Source: Streptomyces sp. NBC_01465 (GTDB taxonomy: Bacteria; Actinomycetota; Actinomycetes; Streptomycetales; Streptomycetaceae). From it: 64,000 bases of DNA. Below are positions 42,601 to 50,569 of the stretch, piece after piece. The notes beneath the pieces were generated by a model. It worked only from the letters and a program-made list of their open reading frames with translations, did no database searches and was not told where the DNA came from. A program made the translations under genes and the position numbers. Position 1 is the first letter of the stretch; every line of letters starts with the position of its first letter. Location: the NCBI RefSeq assembly GCF_036227325.1, contig NZ_CP109467.1, positions 6,324,001 to 6,388,000 of the forward strand, given 5' to 3'.

Positions 42601-43553
42601 TTGGCGTCGGCCGAGACCGTGGAGTTGGAGTTGGAGTTGGTGTTGCCGTCGCCGGAGTTCGTCTGCGAATCGGAGCCGGAGTCGGACCCGGAGTCGGAGG
42701 AGTCCGATCCCGAGTCCGTACTCGAATCCCCGTCCCCGGAGGAGGAGTTGGAGCCGGACCCGGACCCGGACCCGGAATCCCCGTCCGCCCCGTGGCTCCC
42801 GTCCAGCCGGCTGTCCACCGCGTGCCGCGCCCGGTGCCCGGCCTTCTCGCCCAGGCTGTCCCGTACGCCCTCGGCCAGCGTCTGCGGCGTCTGCTTGATC
42901 GCGTCCCAGGCGGCGTCCTTGCCCGCCCCCGCCGTACGCCCCAGGTTGTAGCCCTGCTGCGCACCGAAGCTGACATTGAGCGTCTGCGCGATCAGGTCGC
43001 TGATCATCGCCTCGATCGCGGAGGTCGCCGGCTCCTTGACCGCCTCGATGATCGCGTCGATCAGGGCGTCCTTGAGCTCCTTGAGGACCCGCCGGACGAT
43101 CATCTTGGTCGCCGCTGTCGCCCCGAGCGCACCCACCTCCGAGAGCCCGAAGGTGAACGGCGCGGCCGCCTGCGCGGCGATGATCTCGATGGCCAGCGCG
43201 ATGAGCTGGACGATCACCGCCACCTTGCAGGCGATGACCAGATACGCGGCGGCGTCCATCACCCCCGCGATGATCTCCGCCGCCATCGCCGCGTTCGCGA
43301 GGTGCCCGTCCCCGCCCGAACCCCCGCCGAACTTCTCGTACGTCGTACGGAACTTGTCGATCGAGTCGCCCGAGTTGGCCTTGAGGACGGTCGAGGCCGC
43401 CGTGTTCGACGCGTCGTGGAGCGCGCGTACGTCCTGCGCGAACTTCCGCCACACCGTGGCGGACTCCATCATCTTGTCCTCGTCCGCCGTCGGCCAGTCG
43501 AAGCCGAGCATCTCGAGGACCCACTCGAGCTCACCTGGCAGCATCATCGACAC
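39603..43553 (-). CDS. ESX-exported polymorphic toxin: delivery domain, papain-like domain, deaminase domain
   Basis: The 1316-residue protein starts at a GTG. Residues 1-230 are the delivery domain shared with the protein at 14544. About 265-745 is a Ser/Thr/Pro/Gly low-complexity spacer. Then comes a Tox-PL/glutamine-deamidase-like papain fold with Cys785 (GRNNNCVDVALS), His874 (GRAHAWNAVN) and Asp889 (ITYIDAQTGR). The C-terminal domain looks like a nucleotide/nucleic-acid deaminase: His1205-Ser-Glu1207 (KHSESNILDYL) and Cys1239/Cys1248 (TDREPCGRGQGYANCSRAL). It has two apparently intact catalytic domains. It lies in a WXG100/toxin/immunity operon next to eccC. Export by ESX and attack on bacterial competitors are inferred from family knowledge. 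The tip has markedly lower GC than the rest. Confidence 0.85.
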   Translation of the reverse strand: MSMMLPGELEWVLEMLGFDWPTADEDKMMESATVWRKFAQDVRALHDASNTAASTVLKANSGDSIDKFRTTYEKFGGGSGGDGHLANAAMAAEIIAGVMDAAAYLVIACKVAVIVQLIALAIEIIAAQAAAPFTFGLSEVGALGATAATKMIVRRVLKELKDALIDAIIEAVKEPATSAIEAMISDLIAQTLNVSFGAQQGYNLGRTAGAGKDAAWDAIKQTPQTLAEGVRDSLGEKAGHRARHAVDSRLDGSHGADGDSGSGSGSGSNSSSGDGDSSTDSGSDSSDSGSDSGSDSQTNSGDGNTNSNSNSTVSADANVNTGNGTNIGGGISADTGSGVDASADVGSRTAPDPGSSTPDSASPQSGPLPSNSSPDSTLSDFDDQGPSPANPGPSNAPSSDGGTDASTASPSSGPSGNGGLPSSPTPHSAPTPSGSTDSGSSSNNGRGISMSVDNLAATAPAPQHHATPTPSASDGPSTSRPDGNSSIPTSPNTQGSGSSTPTSRPSAGPSPSGRTPSPSSPSPSTSSPSTPSHTTSPGSSGPRSTPSSPSSPSGPAASTPSSTSPSTPRGSAPTSTSTAPSSNSPTTNPSSTSSTPPSSTPSTSSTPSRATPPSSGTPDAGPGSNSPRPTPSTPGTPGTPPGSTPTPGNNTPGTPNTPHTPNASPQNPSPSPASTPATTPSGQHNTTVPAPVHTVAHTAPATPTAHIPQQQSDSPAHQAPTSSTRNTTPPGGVTHPTHAEQSALDDSVPRDADGNPTRPPDPADGPWVQRINGEGADAPGRNNNCVDVALSTADTFSGNPTAAAARTPDTGPDGLPSDRGETNGRNRIENALGARFSDMGDGRSAFNRLENTLRDSGHGSQAVIITQDANGRAHAWNAVNHNGRITYIDAQTGRTSQTPLHDGKNGVFAVPLDANRRPVTPTATPASTSAAKTPTASQPNHEPATAPAEGRRAPEAPAGSPAQADDGTDQPAGDPQQGEHPRLVDPETVDSTPHHGMYPMPDQQNLRQSNDVRQVDMDHVHQQLNAWMEPHPVHHEDGTQTTRIPLVDAMQASTPPSTADGSPPPVTLRQSDLNRILPGFSDLHPGEQGAVVASLARLSHKFHAAHAVGASPEHTPGQRSHGAEAHGKVRNWPAKTREEQELKDAISAEFKNSGIAGALRDSGEHRPDFSGRNYAVLELHDPTTGETSYLVDSSYPNVDGENGKHSESNILDYLDQVNSGRGEDSQYKPIGLFTDREPCGRGQGYANCSRALSERVPGVDVYYGTGYRKNARVDESEEYAGVNHKAEYDRDIARNLAALGKVWVRAMAEGGLRTPA

Positions 43554-43588
43554 AGCAGAAATCCCCCGTCAGACACGTACGGACAACG

Positions 43589-43975
43589 TCAGGAAGCAGG
43601 GCGGTGGATCGCGGTCAACTTCCGCTCCACGCCGTCGAGTCCGTCTTCCTTCTGCTTGATCATCTCGAAGGTGGCGTCCTCGTTGGCCTCGTGCTTCACG
43701 CCCATCTCCGTCAGGGCCATGCCAATCCCTGCCAGGCGCTCCGCCAGGCTCCCCATCGACTGGTACATCCCGTCGCGGAAGCCCTCGTACACGACCCCGA
43801 ACTTCTCCCCGAGATCGTCGTCGCCCCAGGGCGGAGTTCCGTTCCCCTCCAGGGCGGTGAGTCCGTTCTGGAGAGCCGTGACAGCCTCGCTGAACTTCTG
43901 CCCGACCTCGAAGAAGTGGTAGCCCTCGCTCTTCAGGACCGGCGCCTCGACCTCGATCTGCCCACTGCCCGACAC
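43589..43975 (-). CDS. WXG100-like ESX secretion partner (locus B)
   Basis: The 128-residue protein starts at a GTG with GGGAGG upstream. Two helices flank Trp50-Gly51 in GTPPWGDDDLGEKFGVVYEG, the WXG100/EspC-like hairpin. It is paralogous to the protein at 14211. A C-terminal extension (MIKQKEDGLDGVERKLTAIHR) is longer than in that copy and may carry the secretion signal. It is the first gene of the toxin operon, 35 bp before the toxin start, so it probably pairs with the toxin N-terminus for export. Confidence 0.84.
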   Translation of the reverse strand: MSGSGQIEVEAPVLKSEGYHFFEVGQKFSEAVTALQNGLTALEGNGTPPWGDDDLGEKFGVVYEGFRDGMYQSMGSLAERLAGIGMALTEMGVKHEANEDATFEMIKQKEDGLDGVERKLTAIHRPAS

Positions 43976-44131
43976 GGCGTCCCCTCCCGGCTCGACTGCC
44001 CCTCAGATCCCGTCACTTTAACCGGAGTTGACGAAAGGTCCGGTGCCCGGCCCCGAATCGGGGACGGACACCAGACCTTTGTGACGAGACCGTGTCAATC
44101 AAGCGGAGTCAAGCACCGCGCAAAGAAGCGG

Positions 44132-47100
44132 TCAGTGCCGCGCCGGCAGCCAGCCCGTCTGGACCATCTGCCCGCCCCGTCGCCGCGTGTGGAACGTACC
44201 GCGGCCCGGCGGCAGTTGCTGCGGCGCCACATTGCCGAGCAGTTGGCCCTCCGCCTTGTCGCCGGAGAGCACGATGCCCTGGGCGCCCAGCTCACGCATG
44301 CGCTGCATGATCGGCTCGTACAGCGAACGGCTCGCACCGCCCGAAGCACGCGCGATGATCAGACGCAGGCCCACGTCCCGCGCGAACGGCAGGTACTCGA
44401 GCAGCGGGGACAGCGGGTTCTGACCGCTCGCCACCAGGTCGTAGTCGTCGACGATCACGAACGCGTCCGGGCTGTTGTACCAACTGCGGTTCCGCAGCTG
44501 CTCCGGAGTGACGTCCGGACCCGGCATACGCCGCTGCAGCGATCCGGCGAGACCCTGGATGGTCTCCGCCAGGGCGGGCGCCGAGGCGCAGTACCGCGAC
44601 AGGTGCGACTCCGGGATGCCCTCCAGGTGCGCACGCCGGTAGTCACCCATGACGATCTTCGCCTGGTCGGGCGAGTACCGCTCGGTGATCTGCTTGACCA
44701 GCAGCCGCAGGACCGCCGACTTCCCCGACTCGCTCTCGCCGAAGACGATGAAGTGCGGGTCCGCCTCGAAGTCGATGAAGACCGGCGCGAGCGCCTGCTC
44801 GTCGATACCGAACGCGACACCCAGCTCCGGGTGTTCGAACCCCTTGGGCAGCCGGTCCGCCTCGAGGAGCGTCGGCAGCAGCCGTACGACCGGAGCCGGA
44901 GCCCCCTGCCAGCTCTCGTTGACCGCCCTGATCAGCGCGCCCGTCGCGTCCGACAGATCCTCCGTCTGCGAGGAGCCGTCGATGCGCGGCAGCGCCGTCA
45001 TGAAGTGCAGCTTGTCGGGGCTCAGACCACGGCCCGACGCACCGGCAGGAACGTTCTGCGCGACCTTGCGGTCGACCTCGGACTCCGTCGGGTCACCGAG
45101 CCGCAGCTCCACACGGTTCTGCAGCATGTCCTTGAGCGCGGGACGCACCTCGGTGTACCGGCTCGCGGTGATGATCACGTGGACACCGAAGCCCAGACCG
45201 CGCATCGCGATGTCGGTGATCGACGGCTCGAGCTGCTCGTAGTCCGTCTTGAAGGTGCCCCAGCCGTCGATGACGAGGAAGACGTCACCCCACGGCTGGT
45301 CGGGCAGCTGCCCCGAGGCCCGCCGCTGACGGTAGGTCGTGATCGAGTCGACGTTGTTGGCGCGGAAGTACTCCTCCCGCGCGTTCAGGATCCCCGTGAC
45401 CTCGCTGACCGTACGGCGGACCTTCTCGCCGTCCAGTCGGTTGGCGACGCCACCCACATGGGCGATGTCCTCCATGGAAATCAGCGATCCACCACCGAAG
45501 TCCAGGCAGTAGAACTGCACTTCGCTCGGTGTGTGCGTCAGCGCGAACGACGAAATGAGCGTCCTCAGCAGCGTCGACTTGCCGGACTGCGGACCACCCA
45601 CGAACAGACCGTGGCCCTGACCGGCCGAGAAGTCCCGGTAGAGCACGTCACGCCGCTGCTCGAAGGGCTTGTCGACCAGACCGACGGGCACATTGAGCCG
45701 CCCCAGCGCCGTGTACTCGGGCGCGGTCAGACCCCGCTCCGGAGTCACCGCGAGCGCCGGCAGCAACTGCTCCAGCGACGGCGCCTCGTCCAGCGGAGGG
45801 AGCCACACCTGGTGGGCCGGAGGGCCCTGGTTGGCCATCTTCCCGACGAGTACGTCGAGCACGGTCTCGGCCAGCGCGTCGTCGATCCGCGCCGGAGCCT
45901 CCGGCTCCTCGATCACCGGCTGCGGAGGCAGCTCCACGTGCTCGGCGGTGAAGAGCGCGGGCCGCAGCCGCGTCGAGCGCTGCGCCCTCGCGGGACCCTC
46001 GCCGTGGTACGCCCCCGACACGTACGCCGCCTTGAAGCGGACCATGGTGTCGGTGTCGTACCGCAGATACCCGGAACCCGGGATCGACGGCAGGTGATAG
46101 GCGTCCGGCACACCGATCGCGGTCCGCGACTCTGCGGCGGAGAAGGTACGCAGACCGATGCGGTACGAGAGGTACGTGTCGAGCCCGCGCAGCTTGCCCT
46201 CCTCCAGACGCTGCGAGGCGAGCAGCAGATGCACACCCAGCGAACGCCCGATGCGCCCGATCTGGATGAACATGTCGATGAAGTCCGGCTTGGCGGTCAG
46301 CAGCTCGGAGAACTCGTCGAGCACCATGACCAGCGAGGGCAGCGGCTCCAGCGGAGCACCGGCGGCACGCGCCTTCTCGTAGTCGTGGATGTTGGCGTAG
46401 TTGCCCGCGGACCGCAGCAGCTCCTGCCGGCGCTGCGTCTCACCCGTGATCGAGTCGCGCATACGGTCGATCAGCGTGAGGTCGTCGGCGAGGTTCGTGA
46501 TGACGGCAGCGGTGTGCGGCATGTCCGCCATACCGGCGAAGGTCGCACCACCCTTGAAGTCCGCGAGGATGAAGTTCAGCGTCTCGGACGAGTGAGTAAC
46601 GGCCAGGCCGAGCACCAGAGTTCGCAGCACCTCGGACTTGCCGGAACCGGTCGCCCCGACACACAGCCCGTGCGGGCCCATGCCCTCCTGCGAGGCCTCC
46701 TTGAGGTCCAGCATGACCGGCTCGCCGCTCTCGCCGACACCGATCGGCACGCGCAGCCGCTCGTGCTGGGTGCGCGGCCGCCACGTACGCGAAACATCCA
46801 CAGAACCTGCGTCACCGATCCCCATGAGGTCGGTGAAGTCCAGGTTGGAGAGCAGCGGTTCGCCCTCCTCGGCGCTTCCCACGCGGTACGGCGCGAGCTG
46901 GCGGGCCAGCGACTCGGCCTGCTCCAGGCTCAGCAGGTCCGGCTTCCCGCTGTAAGCCGACTGGCGCCCCACGTACAGCTGCAGCGCGTTCGGCTGCAGA
47001 TACGCGGTCAGGTTGCCCCGCAGCTCGTCCTCCAGCTCGCCGGGCGCGACCTCCAGGAAGGTGACGCCCTGCAGCCCCTCGGAGCTGGCCAGTTCGGAGT

Positions 47101-48088
47101 CGGGCGGGACCGTGCCGCCGTCGAGGATCACCAGCAGATGCGGCTGGTCGTAGACCGGCGTCGCCTCGCGGTTCCAGCGCGGCCGGTCGGCCAGCTGGTC
47201 GGCGAGCGCGTCCTCCAGCTCACCGAGGTCGTCGAAGAGCAGCCGGGACGAGCCCGCGCCGTCCTTCGCCTTCGGGTGCTGGCTGTGCGGCAGCCACTTG
47301 ATCCAGTCCCAGTCCGACGAGGCGGCCGGGTGCGCGACCACCGCGACCACCAGGTCCTCGGGGGAGTGCATGGTGGCCAACTGCCCGATCACGGAACGGG
47401 CGTTGCCGTAGACCGTGTCCGAATCGCCGCAGATCGCCACATGATAAAAGGCGCGAAGCGACACAGAAACGGGCAGATCGGAAACCCGCCCGTGTGCGTC
47501 GAGGAAGGCCTTCATCGCCGCAGCCGTCAGCGGCTCCAGCTCCTCCTTGGGCGCCGTCTCGGGCGCGACCAGCGGGGTGGACAGCTGCTGGCTGCCGATT
47601 CCCATGCGTACGGAAGCGAAGTCGGCGTCCGTCGGACGCCGCTCCCACAACCGCCTGCCGTCGGCGGCCAGCGCCCACAGCTGGTCCGGGTCCGGGTGCT
47701 GGTAGACCTGCGCGCGGTACTGCAGGTCAGCGGTCTTGTGCACGTCCTTGCGGACCTGCTCCAGGTAGCGGAAGTAGTCACGCCGGTCCTGGCCCATCGT
47801 CGCGCCGCCACCGGCCCTCGACTTGACCAGCTGGGCCACGGCCATGGCGACCGTCGAGGCCGCCATGACAGACCCGACGACCTTCATGTAGGGCGGTGCG
47901 CCCGGCATGAAGAAGAAGGCGACAGAACCGAACATACCGAGCAGCGGCAGCAGGTTCATCCAGATGCTGTCGTCACCCTCCCGCGGAATCTCGGGCGGCG
48001 ATTCGAGTCTGATCTCGCCGTCCGGGACGGCCGGCGGCTGGACCCGCGGCTGTCGTTTGATGATGACGACGCTCACCGATGCACTCAT
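44132..48088 (-). CDS. eccC: Type VII secretion ATPase EccC (EccCa-EccCb fused)
   Basis: The 1318-residue protein is the FtsK/SpoIIIE-type motor of the ESX system. After a short cytoplasmic start, two membrane helices (about 44-62 and 68-86) are followed by the stalk domain and three ATPase domains. Their Walker A motifs are GATGSGKS (478-485), GGPQSGKS (831-838) and GESESGKS (1117-1124). Walker B segments include VMVLDEFSELL and DVFLVIDGWG. The first domain drives transport; the later ones bind substrate and are often degenerate, but all three keep Lys here. An ATG at 48088 has a poorly spaced AAGG, and a GTG at 48076 (VSVVIIKR) is an alternative. It is divergent from eccD. Confidence 0.95.
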   Translation of the reverse strand: MSASVSVVIIKRQPRVQPPAVPDGEIRLESPPEIPREGDDSIWMNLLPLLGMFGSVAFFFMPGAPPYMKVVGSVMAASTVAMAVAQLVKSRAGGGATMGQDRRDYFRYLEQVRKDVHKTADLQYRAQVYQHPDPDQLWALAADGRRLWERRPTDADFASVRMGIGSQQLSTPLVAPETAPKEELEPLTAAAMKAFLDAHGRVSDLPVSVSLRAFYHVAICGDSDTVYGNARSVIGQLATMHSPEDLVVAVVAHPAASSDWDWIKWLPHSQHPKAKDGAGSSRLLFDDLGELEDALADQLADRPRWNREATPVYDQPHLLVILDGGTVPPDSELASSEGLQGVTFLEVAPGELEDELRGNLTAYLQPNALQLYVGRQSAYSGKPDLLSLEQAESLARQLAPYRVGSAEEGEPLLSNLDFTDLMGIGDAGSVDVSRTWRPRTQHERLRVPIGVGESGEPVMLDLKEASQEGMGPHGLCVGATGSGKSEVLRTLVLGLAVTHSSETLNFILADFKGGATFAGMADMPHTAAVITNLADDLTLIDRMRDSITGETQRRQELLRSAGNYANIHDYEKARAAGAPLEPLPSLVMVLDEFSELLTAKPDFIDMFIQIGRIGRSLGVHLLLASQRLEEGKLRGLDTYLSYRIGLRTFSAAESRTAIGVPDAYHLPSIPGSGYLRYDTDTMVRFKAAYVSGAYHGEGPARAQRSTRLRPALFTAEHVELPPQPVIEEPEAPARIDDALAETVLDVLVGKMANQGPPAHQVWLPPLDEAPSLEQLLPALAVTPERGLTAPEYTALGRLNVPVGLVDKPFEQRRDVLYRDFSAGQGHGLFVGGPQSGKSTLLRTLISSFALTHTPSEVQFYCLDFGGGSLISMEDIAHVGGVANRLDGEKVRRTVSEVTGILNAREEYFRANNVDSITTYRQRRASGQLPDQPWGDVFLVIDGWGTFKTDYEQLEPSITDIAMRGLGFGVHVIITASRYTEVRPALKDMLQNRVELRLGDPTESEVDRKVAQNVPAGASGRGLSPDKLHFMTALPRIDGSSQTEDLSDATGALIRAVNESWQGAPAPVVRLLPTLLEADRLPKGFEHPELGVAFGIDEQALAPVFIDFEADPHFIVFGESESGKSAVLRLLVKQITERYSPDQAKIVMGDYRRAHLEGIPESHLSRYCASAPALAETIQGLAGSLQRRMPGPDVTPEQLRNRSWYNSPDAFVIVDDYDLVASGQNPLSPLLEYLPFARDVGLRLIIARASGGASRSLYEPIMQRMRELGAQGIVLSGDKAEGQLLGNVAPQQLPPGRGTFHTRRRGGQMVQTGWLPARH

Positions 48089-48357
48089 CCTTCGCGATTG
48101 TTACGTCTCTGCACCGACGCCCCCGTTGCGGCGACGGCATCCCGTCAGCGTCCGCCGATCCTACTGATACTCCGGAGAAGAAGGGGAAGCAGGAGGGCAG
48201 TTGAGAAGGGAGGCGGGGGATGCAATCCCTGAGGCGAACGATAGGGTGGCGCACCGCGCCGCATAAGAGGCGCGTGAGCAACATCGCGATACGCGTATGA
48301 ATCCATACGAACCAGTCCGTACGCAGCAGTTCATTAAAGACATGGGGGATGTACCAG
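48089..48357. promoter_or_regulatory. Divergent eccC-eccD promoter region
   Basis: These 269 bp hold no gene. A purine-rich tract (about 48171-48220) precedes TAGGGT at 48242-48247, a likely -10 box for eccD without a good -35. A 6-bp hairpin CGCGCC/GGCGCG follows near 48256. No clear promoter for eccC was recognised. Confidence 0.45.
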
Positions 48358-49818
48358 GTGAGCACGGGCACATCGACCGGCTTCTGCCGGGTCACCGTCG
48401 CAGCGCCGGACAGCCGGATCGATGTGGCGCTGCCGGAAGACCTGCCGATCCAGGACATCTATCCGGAGATCATCCGCCTCTCGGGCATGGCCCAGAGCGA
48501 CGGTTCGCTCGCCGGATACCACCTGGTGCGCCGCGACGGAGGCGTCCTCGACGCCAGCCGCTCGCTGGTCGAGCACCGGGTCCGCGACGGCGAGGTCCTT
48601 CTCCTCCGCCCCTTCGCGGACTCCCTGCCGCCGGCCGTCCACGACGACGTCGTCGACGCGATCGCCTCGGCCGTCAAGCAGGACAACCGCGGCTGGAACG
48701 ACAACCTCATGCGGGTGGCGGGCCTGGTATCCGGCGTCCTGCTCCTGACGATGCTCGGCTTCGTCCTCTGGTTCGCCGACCCCGTCCGCCACGACATGCA
48801 CGGCTTCCAGGGCATCCTGGCCGGCGTCTTCGCGGTCGCGCTGGCCGCGCTCGCCGGCGTACGGGCACGGGTCTACGACGACCGGGCGGCCGCCGTCGCC
48901 CTCGGTATCGCAGCCCTCCCGCAGGCACTCATCGCGGGCTCCGGCATCCTGCCCCAGGACGCCACGGACGGCCCCGGACGCCTGCAGTTCCTGGTCGGCT
49001 GCGTCTGCGTACTGCTCGTCTCCGTCGTCCTGATCATGCTGCTCCCGCAGGGCGACGCCCCCTTCGTCGCGGCGGCCCTGGCCTCCGTGATCGGCACACT
49101 GGCCGCCTTCACGGCCGTACTGACCGAGGCGGCGCCCCGTGAGATCGCCGCGGGCACGGCCGTCGTCGCCCTCGCCGTGATCGGCTTCCTCCCCGGCTGG
49201 TCCGCCCGCTTCGCCAAGCTCCCCATCGGCTTCCGCTCGCCGGAGGACCTGGCCCGCGCCCGCCGCGACGGCCTCACCGAGGGCAACCTCGAAGCGGTCG
49301 ACATCAACCGGATCGTCGCCCAGACCAGCCGCGGCCACGAGCTCCTCCTCGGCCTCGTCGGCGGCTGCGCCATGGTGATCGTCGGCTCCGGCGGCGCCGT
49401 CCTCGGCTTCAGCTCCAACAGCTGGGCCCAGTTCCTCGCCCTGGCCGTCGGCGTCGCCGCGATGCTCCGCGCCCGCCTCTTCCGCTACACCGCGCAGGTC
49501 ACCTGCCTGATGGTGGCCGGCGTCGCCACTCTCAGCCTCCTCGTCCTCGGCCTGGCGATCTCGCCGCCGTCGGACATCATCAAGGAGCTGCTGATGGGCA
49601 ACCACGCCCCCGTGGACGTGCGCACCCTCTGGCTCGGCGCGACCGTGGCCGCGGGCTCGCTGCTCCTGATCGCCATCGGCCTGATCGTCCCGAACAAGGG
49701 CCTCTCCCCGTTCTGGGGCCGCATGCTCGACATCGCGGACTCGATCGTCCTGCTCTCCCTGATCCCGCTCTGCCTGGCCGTACTGGACATGTACAGCAAG
49801 GTCCGCGGCGGAATCTGA
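48358..49818 (+). CDS. eccD: Type VII secretion integral membrane protein EccD
   Basis: The 486-residue protein has an N-terminal ubiquitin-like YukD domain (STGFCRVTVAAPDSRIDVALPE, then LADIYPEI-like PIQDIYPEIIRLSG, residues 5-85), followed by 11 membrane helices ending SLIPLCLAVLDMYSKV. EccD forms the vestibule of the ESX pore around EccC. The GTG at 48358 is used because GGGGGA lies 8 bp upstream; an ATG 9 bp earlier is possible. It is divergent from eccC and closed by a strong hairpin before rpsO. EccB and EccE genes are not in the window. Confidence 0.92.
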   Translation: MSTGTSTGFCRVTVAAPDSRIDVALPEDLPIQDIYPEIIRLSGMAQSDGSLAGYHLVRRDGGVLDASRSLVEHRVRDGEVLLLRPFADSLPPAVHDDVVDAIASAVKQDNRGWNDNLMRVAGLVSGVLLLTMLGFVLWFADPVRHDMHGFQGILAGVFAVALAALAGVRARVYDDRAAAVALGIAALPQALIAGSGILPQDATDGPGRLQFLVGCVCVLLVSVVLIMLLPQGDAPFVAAALASVIGTLAAFTAVLTEAAPREIAAGTAVVALAVIGFLPGWSARFAKLPIGFRSPEDLARARRDGLTEGNLEAVDINRIVAQTSRGHELLLGLVGGCAMVIVGSGGAVLGFSSNSWAQFLALAVGVAAMLRARLFRYTAQVTCLMVAGVATLSLLVLGLAISPPSDIIKELLMGNHAPVDVRTLWLGATVAAGSLLLIAIGLIVPNKGLSPFWGRMLDIADSIVLLSLIPLCLAVLDMYSKVRGGI

Positions 49819-49831
49819 CCCCGGGGACCGT

Positions 49832-49859
49832 CGGGAACCCCGGTCATCCGGGGTTCCCG
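49832..49859 (+). terminator. Perfect hairpin terminator after eccD
   Basis: CGGGAACCCCGG and CCGGGGTTCCCG form a perfect 12-bp stem with a TCAT loop, 14 bp past the eccD stop. It insulates the ESX gene from rpsO. Confidence 0.8.
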
Positions 49860-49867
49860 CCCCTGGT

Positions 49868-50016
49868 ACGCTGTGTAACGGCCGTTTGTGTACGCGCCTC
49901 CGGATTCATCCTCTGGAGGCTGCGCCCATCGGTCTTCGCCTCCGAGTCATGGAAGCTCCCCTGAGATCTAGACCAGGGGCACTCGTGGGCGCATGGATCC
50001 CCAAAGAGGAGTACGC
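49868..50016 (+). promoter_or_regulatory. rpsO promoter and structured leader RNA
   Basis: TACGCT at 49868-49873 is a likely -10 box. The leader of about 135 nt contains two hairpins: CCTCC/GGAGG at 49897-49919 inside flanking GCGC arms, and CCCCTG/CAGGGG at 49958-49979. S15 represses its own mRNA through leader structure in several bacteria, so this is a candidate autoregulatory leader. Confidence 0.5.
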
Positions 50017-50307
50017 GTGCCGCTCGACGCCGCTACGAAGAAGCAGATCTTTGCCGAGTTCGGTCAGAAGGAGGGCGACACCGGTTCCCCCGAGGTTCAG
50101 GTCGCCATGCTCTCCCGTCGGATTTCCGACCTGACGGAGCACCTCAAGACCCACAAGCACGACCACCACTCCCGCCGGGGTCTCCTGATCCTGGTCGGTC
50201 AGCGTCGCCGCCTTCTCCAGTACCTGGCGAAGAAGGACATCCAGCGCTTCCGTGCGCTGGTCGACCGCCTCGGCATCCGCCGCGGTGCGGCCGGCGGCGC
50301 CAAGTAA
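50017..50307 (+). CDS. rpsO: 30S ribosomal protein S15
   Basis: The 96-residue protein ([59 protein letters not shown]) is unmistakable S15, which binds 16S rRNA helices 20-22 and organises the platform of the small subunit. A GTG start with GAGGAG 5 bp upstream fits the family length. It precedes pnp, the conserved order in most bacteria, with a terminator hairpin between. Confidence 0.98.
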   Translation: MPLDAATKKQIFAEFGQKEGDTGSPEVQVAMLSRRISDLTEHLKTHKHDHHSRRGLLILVGQRRRLLQYLAKKDIQRFRALVDRLGIRRGAAGGAK

Positions 50308-50315
50308 GACGCGTG

Positions 50316-50352
50316 AAGGGAGCGGTTCCCACACTTAGGGGGCCGCTCCCTT
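50316..50352 (+). terminator. Hairpin terminator between rpsO and pnp
   Basis: AAGGGAGCGG and CCGCTCCCTT form a 10-bp stem with a 17-nt loop, followed by TG. It lies 8 bp after the rpsO stop and probably gives partial read-through to pnp, as in other bacteria. Confidence 0.65.
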
Positions 50353-50569
50353 TGCTGTACGTGCACGACTGCGGCCAACGTTAGTAATCTGGACGCAGCG
50401 AAGAGGAGAAGCGCGCCCTCGCAGCCGCCGGTCCTCGGTAGTGGCCCCCGGAAAATACGACCCGGGTGCTTCGATCGAAGACCGGCCAGCACCACAGGGG
50501 CGCTTCTCCGCCACCGTCTCCCGCCACACGGGCAGGGGGACGAAGACGACGAGTATGGAGAAAACGCTA

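Noticed and set aside
40957..42951. An acidic 664-codon plus-strand frame opposite the toxin spacer
   Set aside because: It mirrors the Ser/Thr/Pro low-complexity spacer; the Gly/Val/Asp/Glu-rich product is a reverse-complement artefact.
39603..43553. The repetitive spacer as a CRISPR or tandem repeat array
   Set aside because: It is irregular Ser/Thr/Pro codon repetition inside a coding frame, with no constant repeat and spacer lengths.
43604..48232. A 1542-codon open frame on the plus strand opposite eccC
   Set aside because: It is antisense to eccC, whose motifs are unambiguous. Its composition is Arg/Val/Leu-rich nonsense with no domain, as expected from GC-rich antisense frames.
49962..49974. 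A second DasR-like site (AGATCTAGACCA) in the rpsO leader
   Set aside because: It matches 10 of 12 positions, but only one half fits well, it lies inside a hairpin downstream of the promoter, and rpsO is not an expected DasR target.
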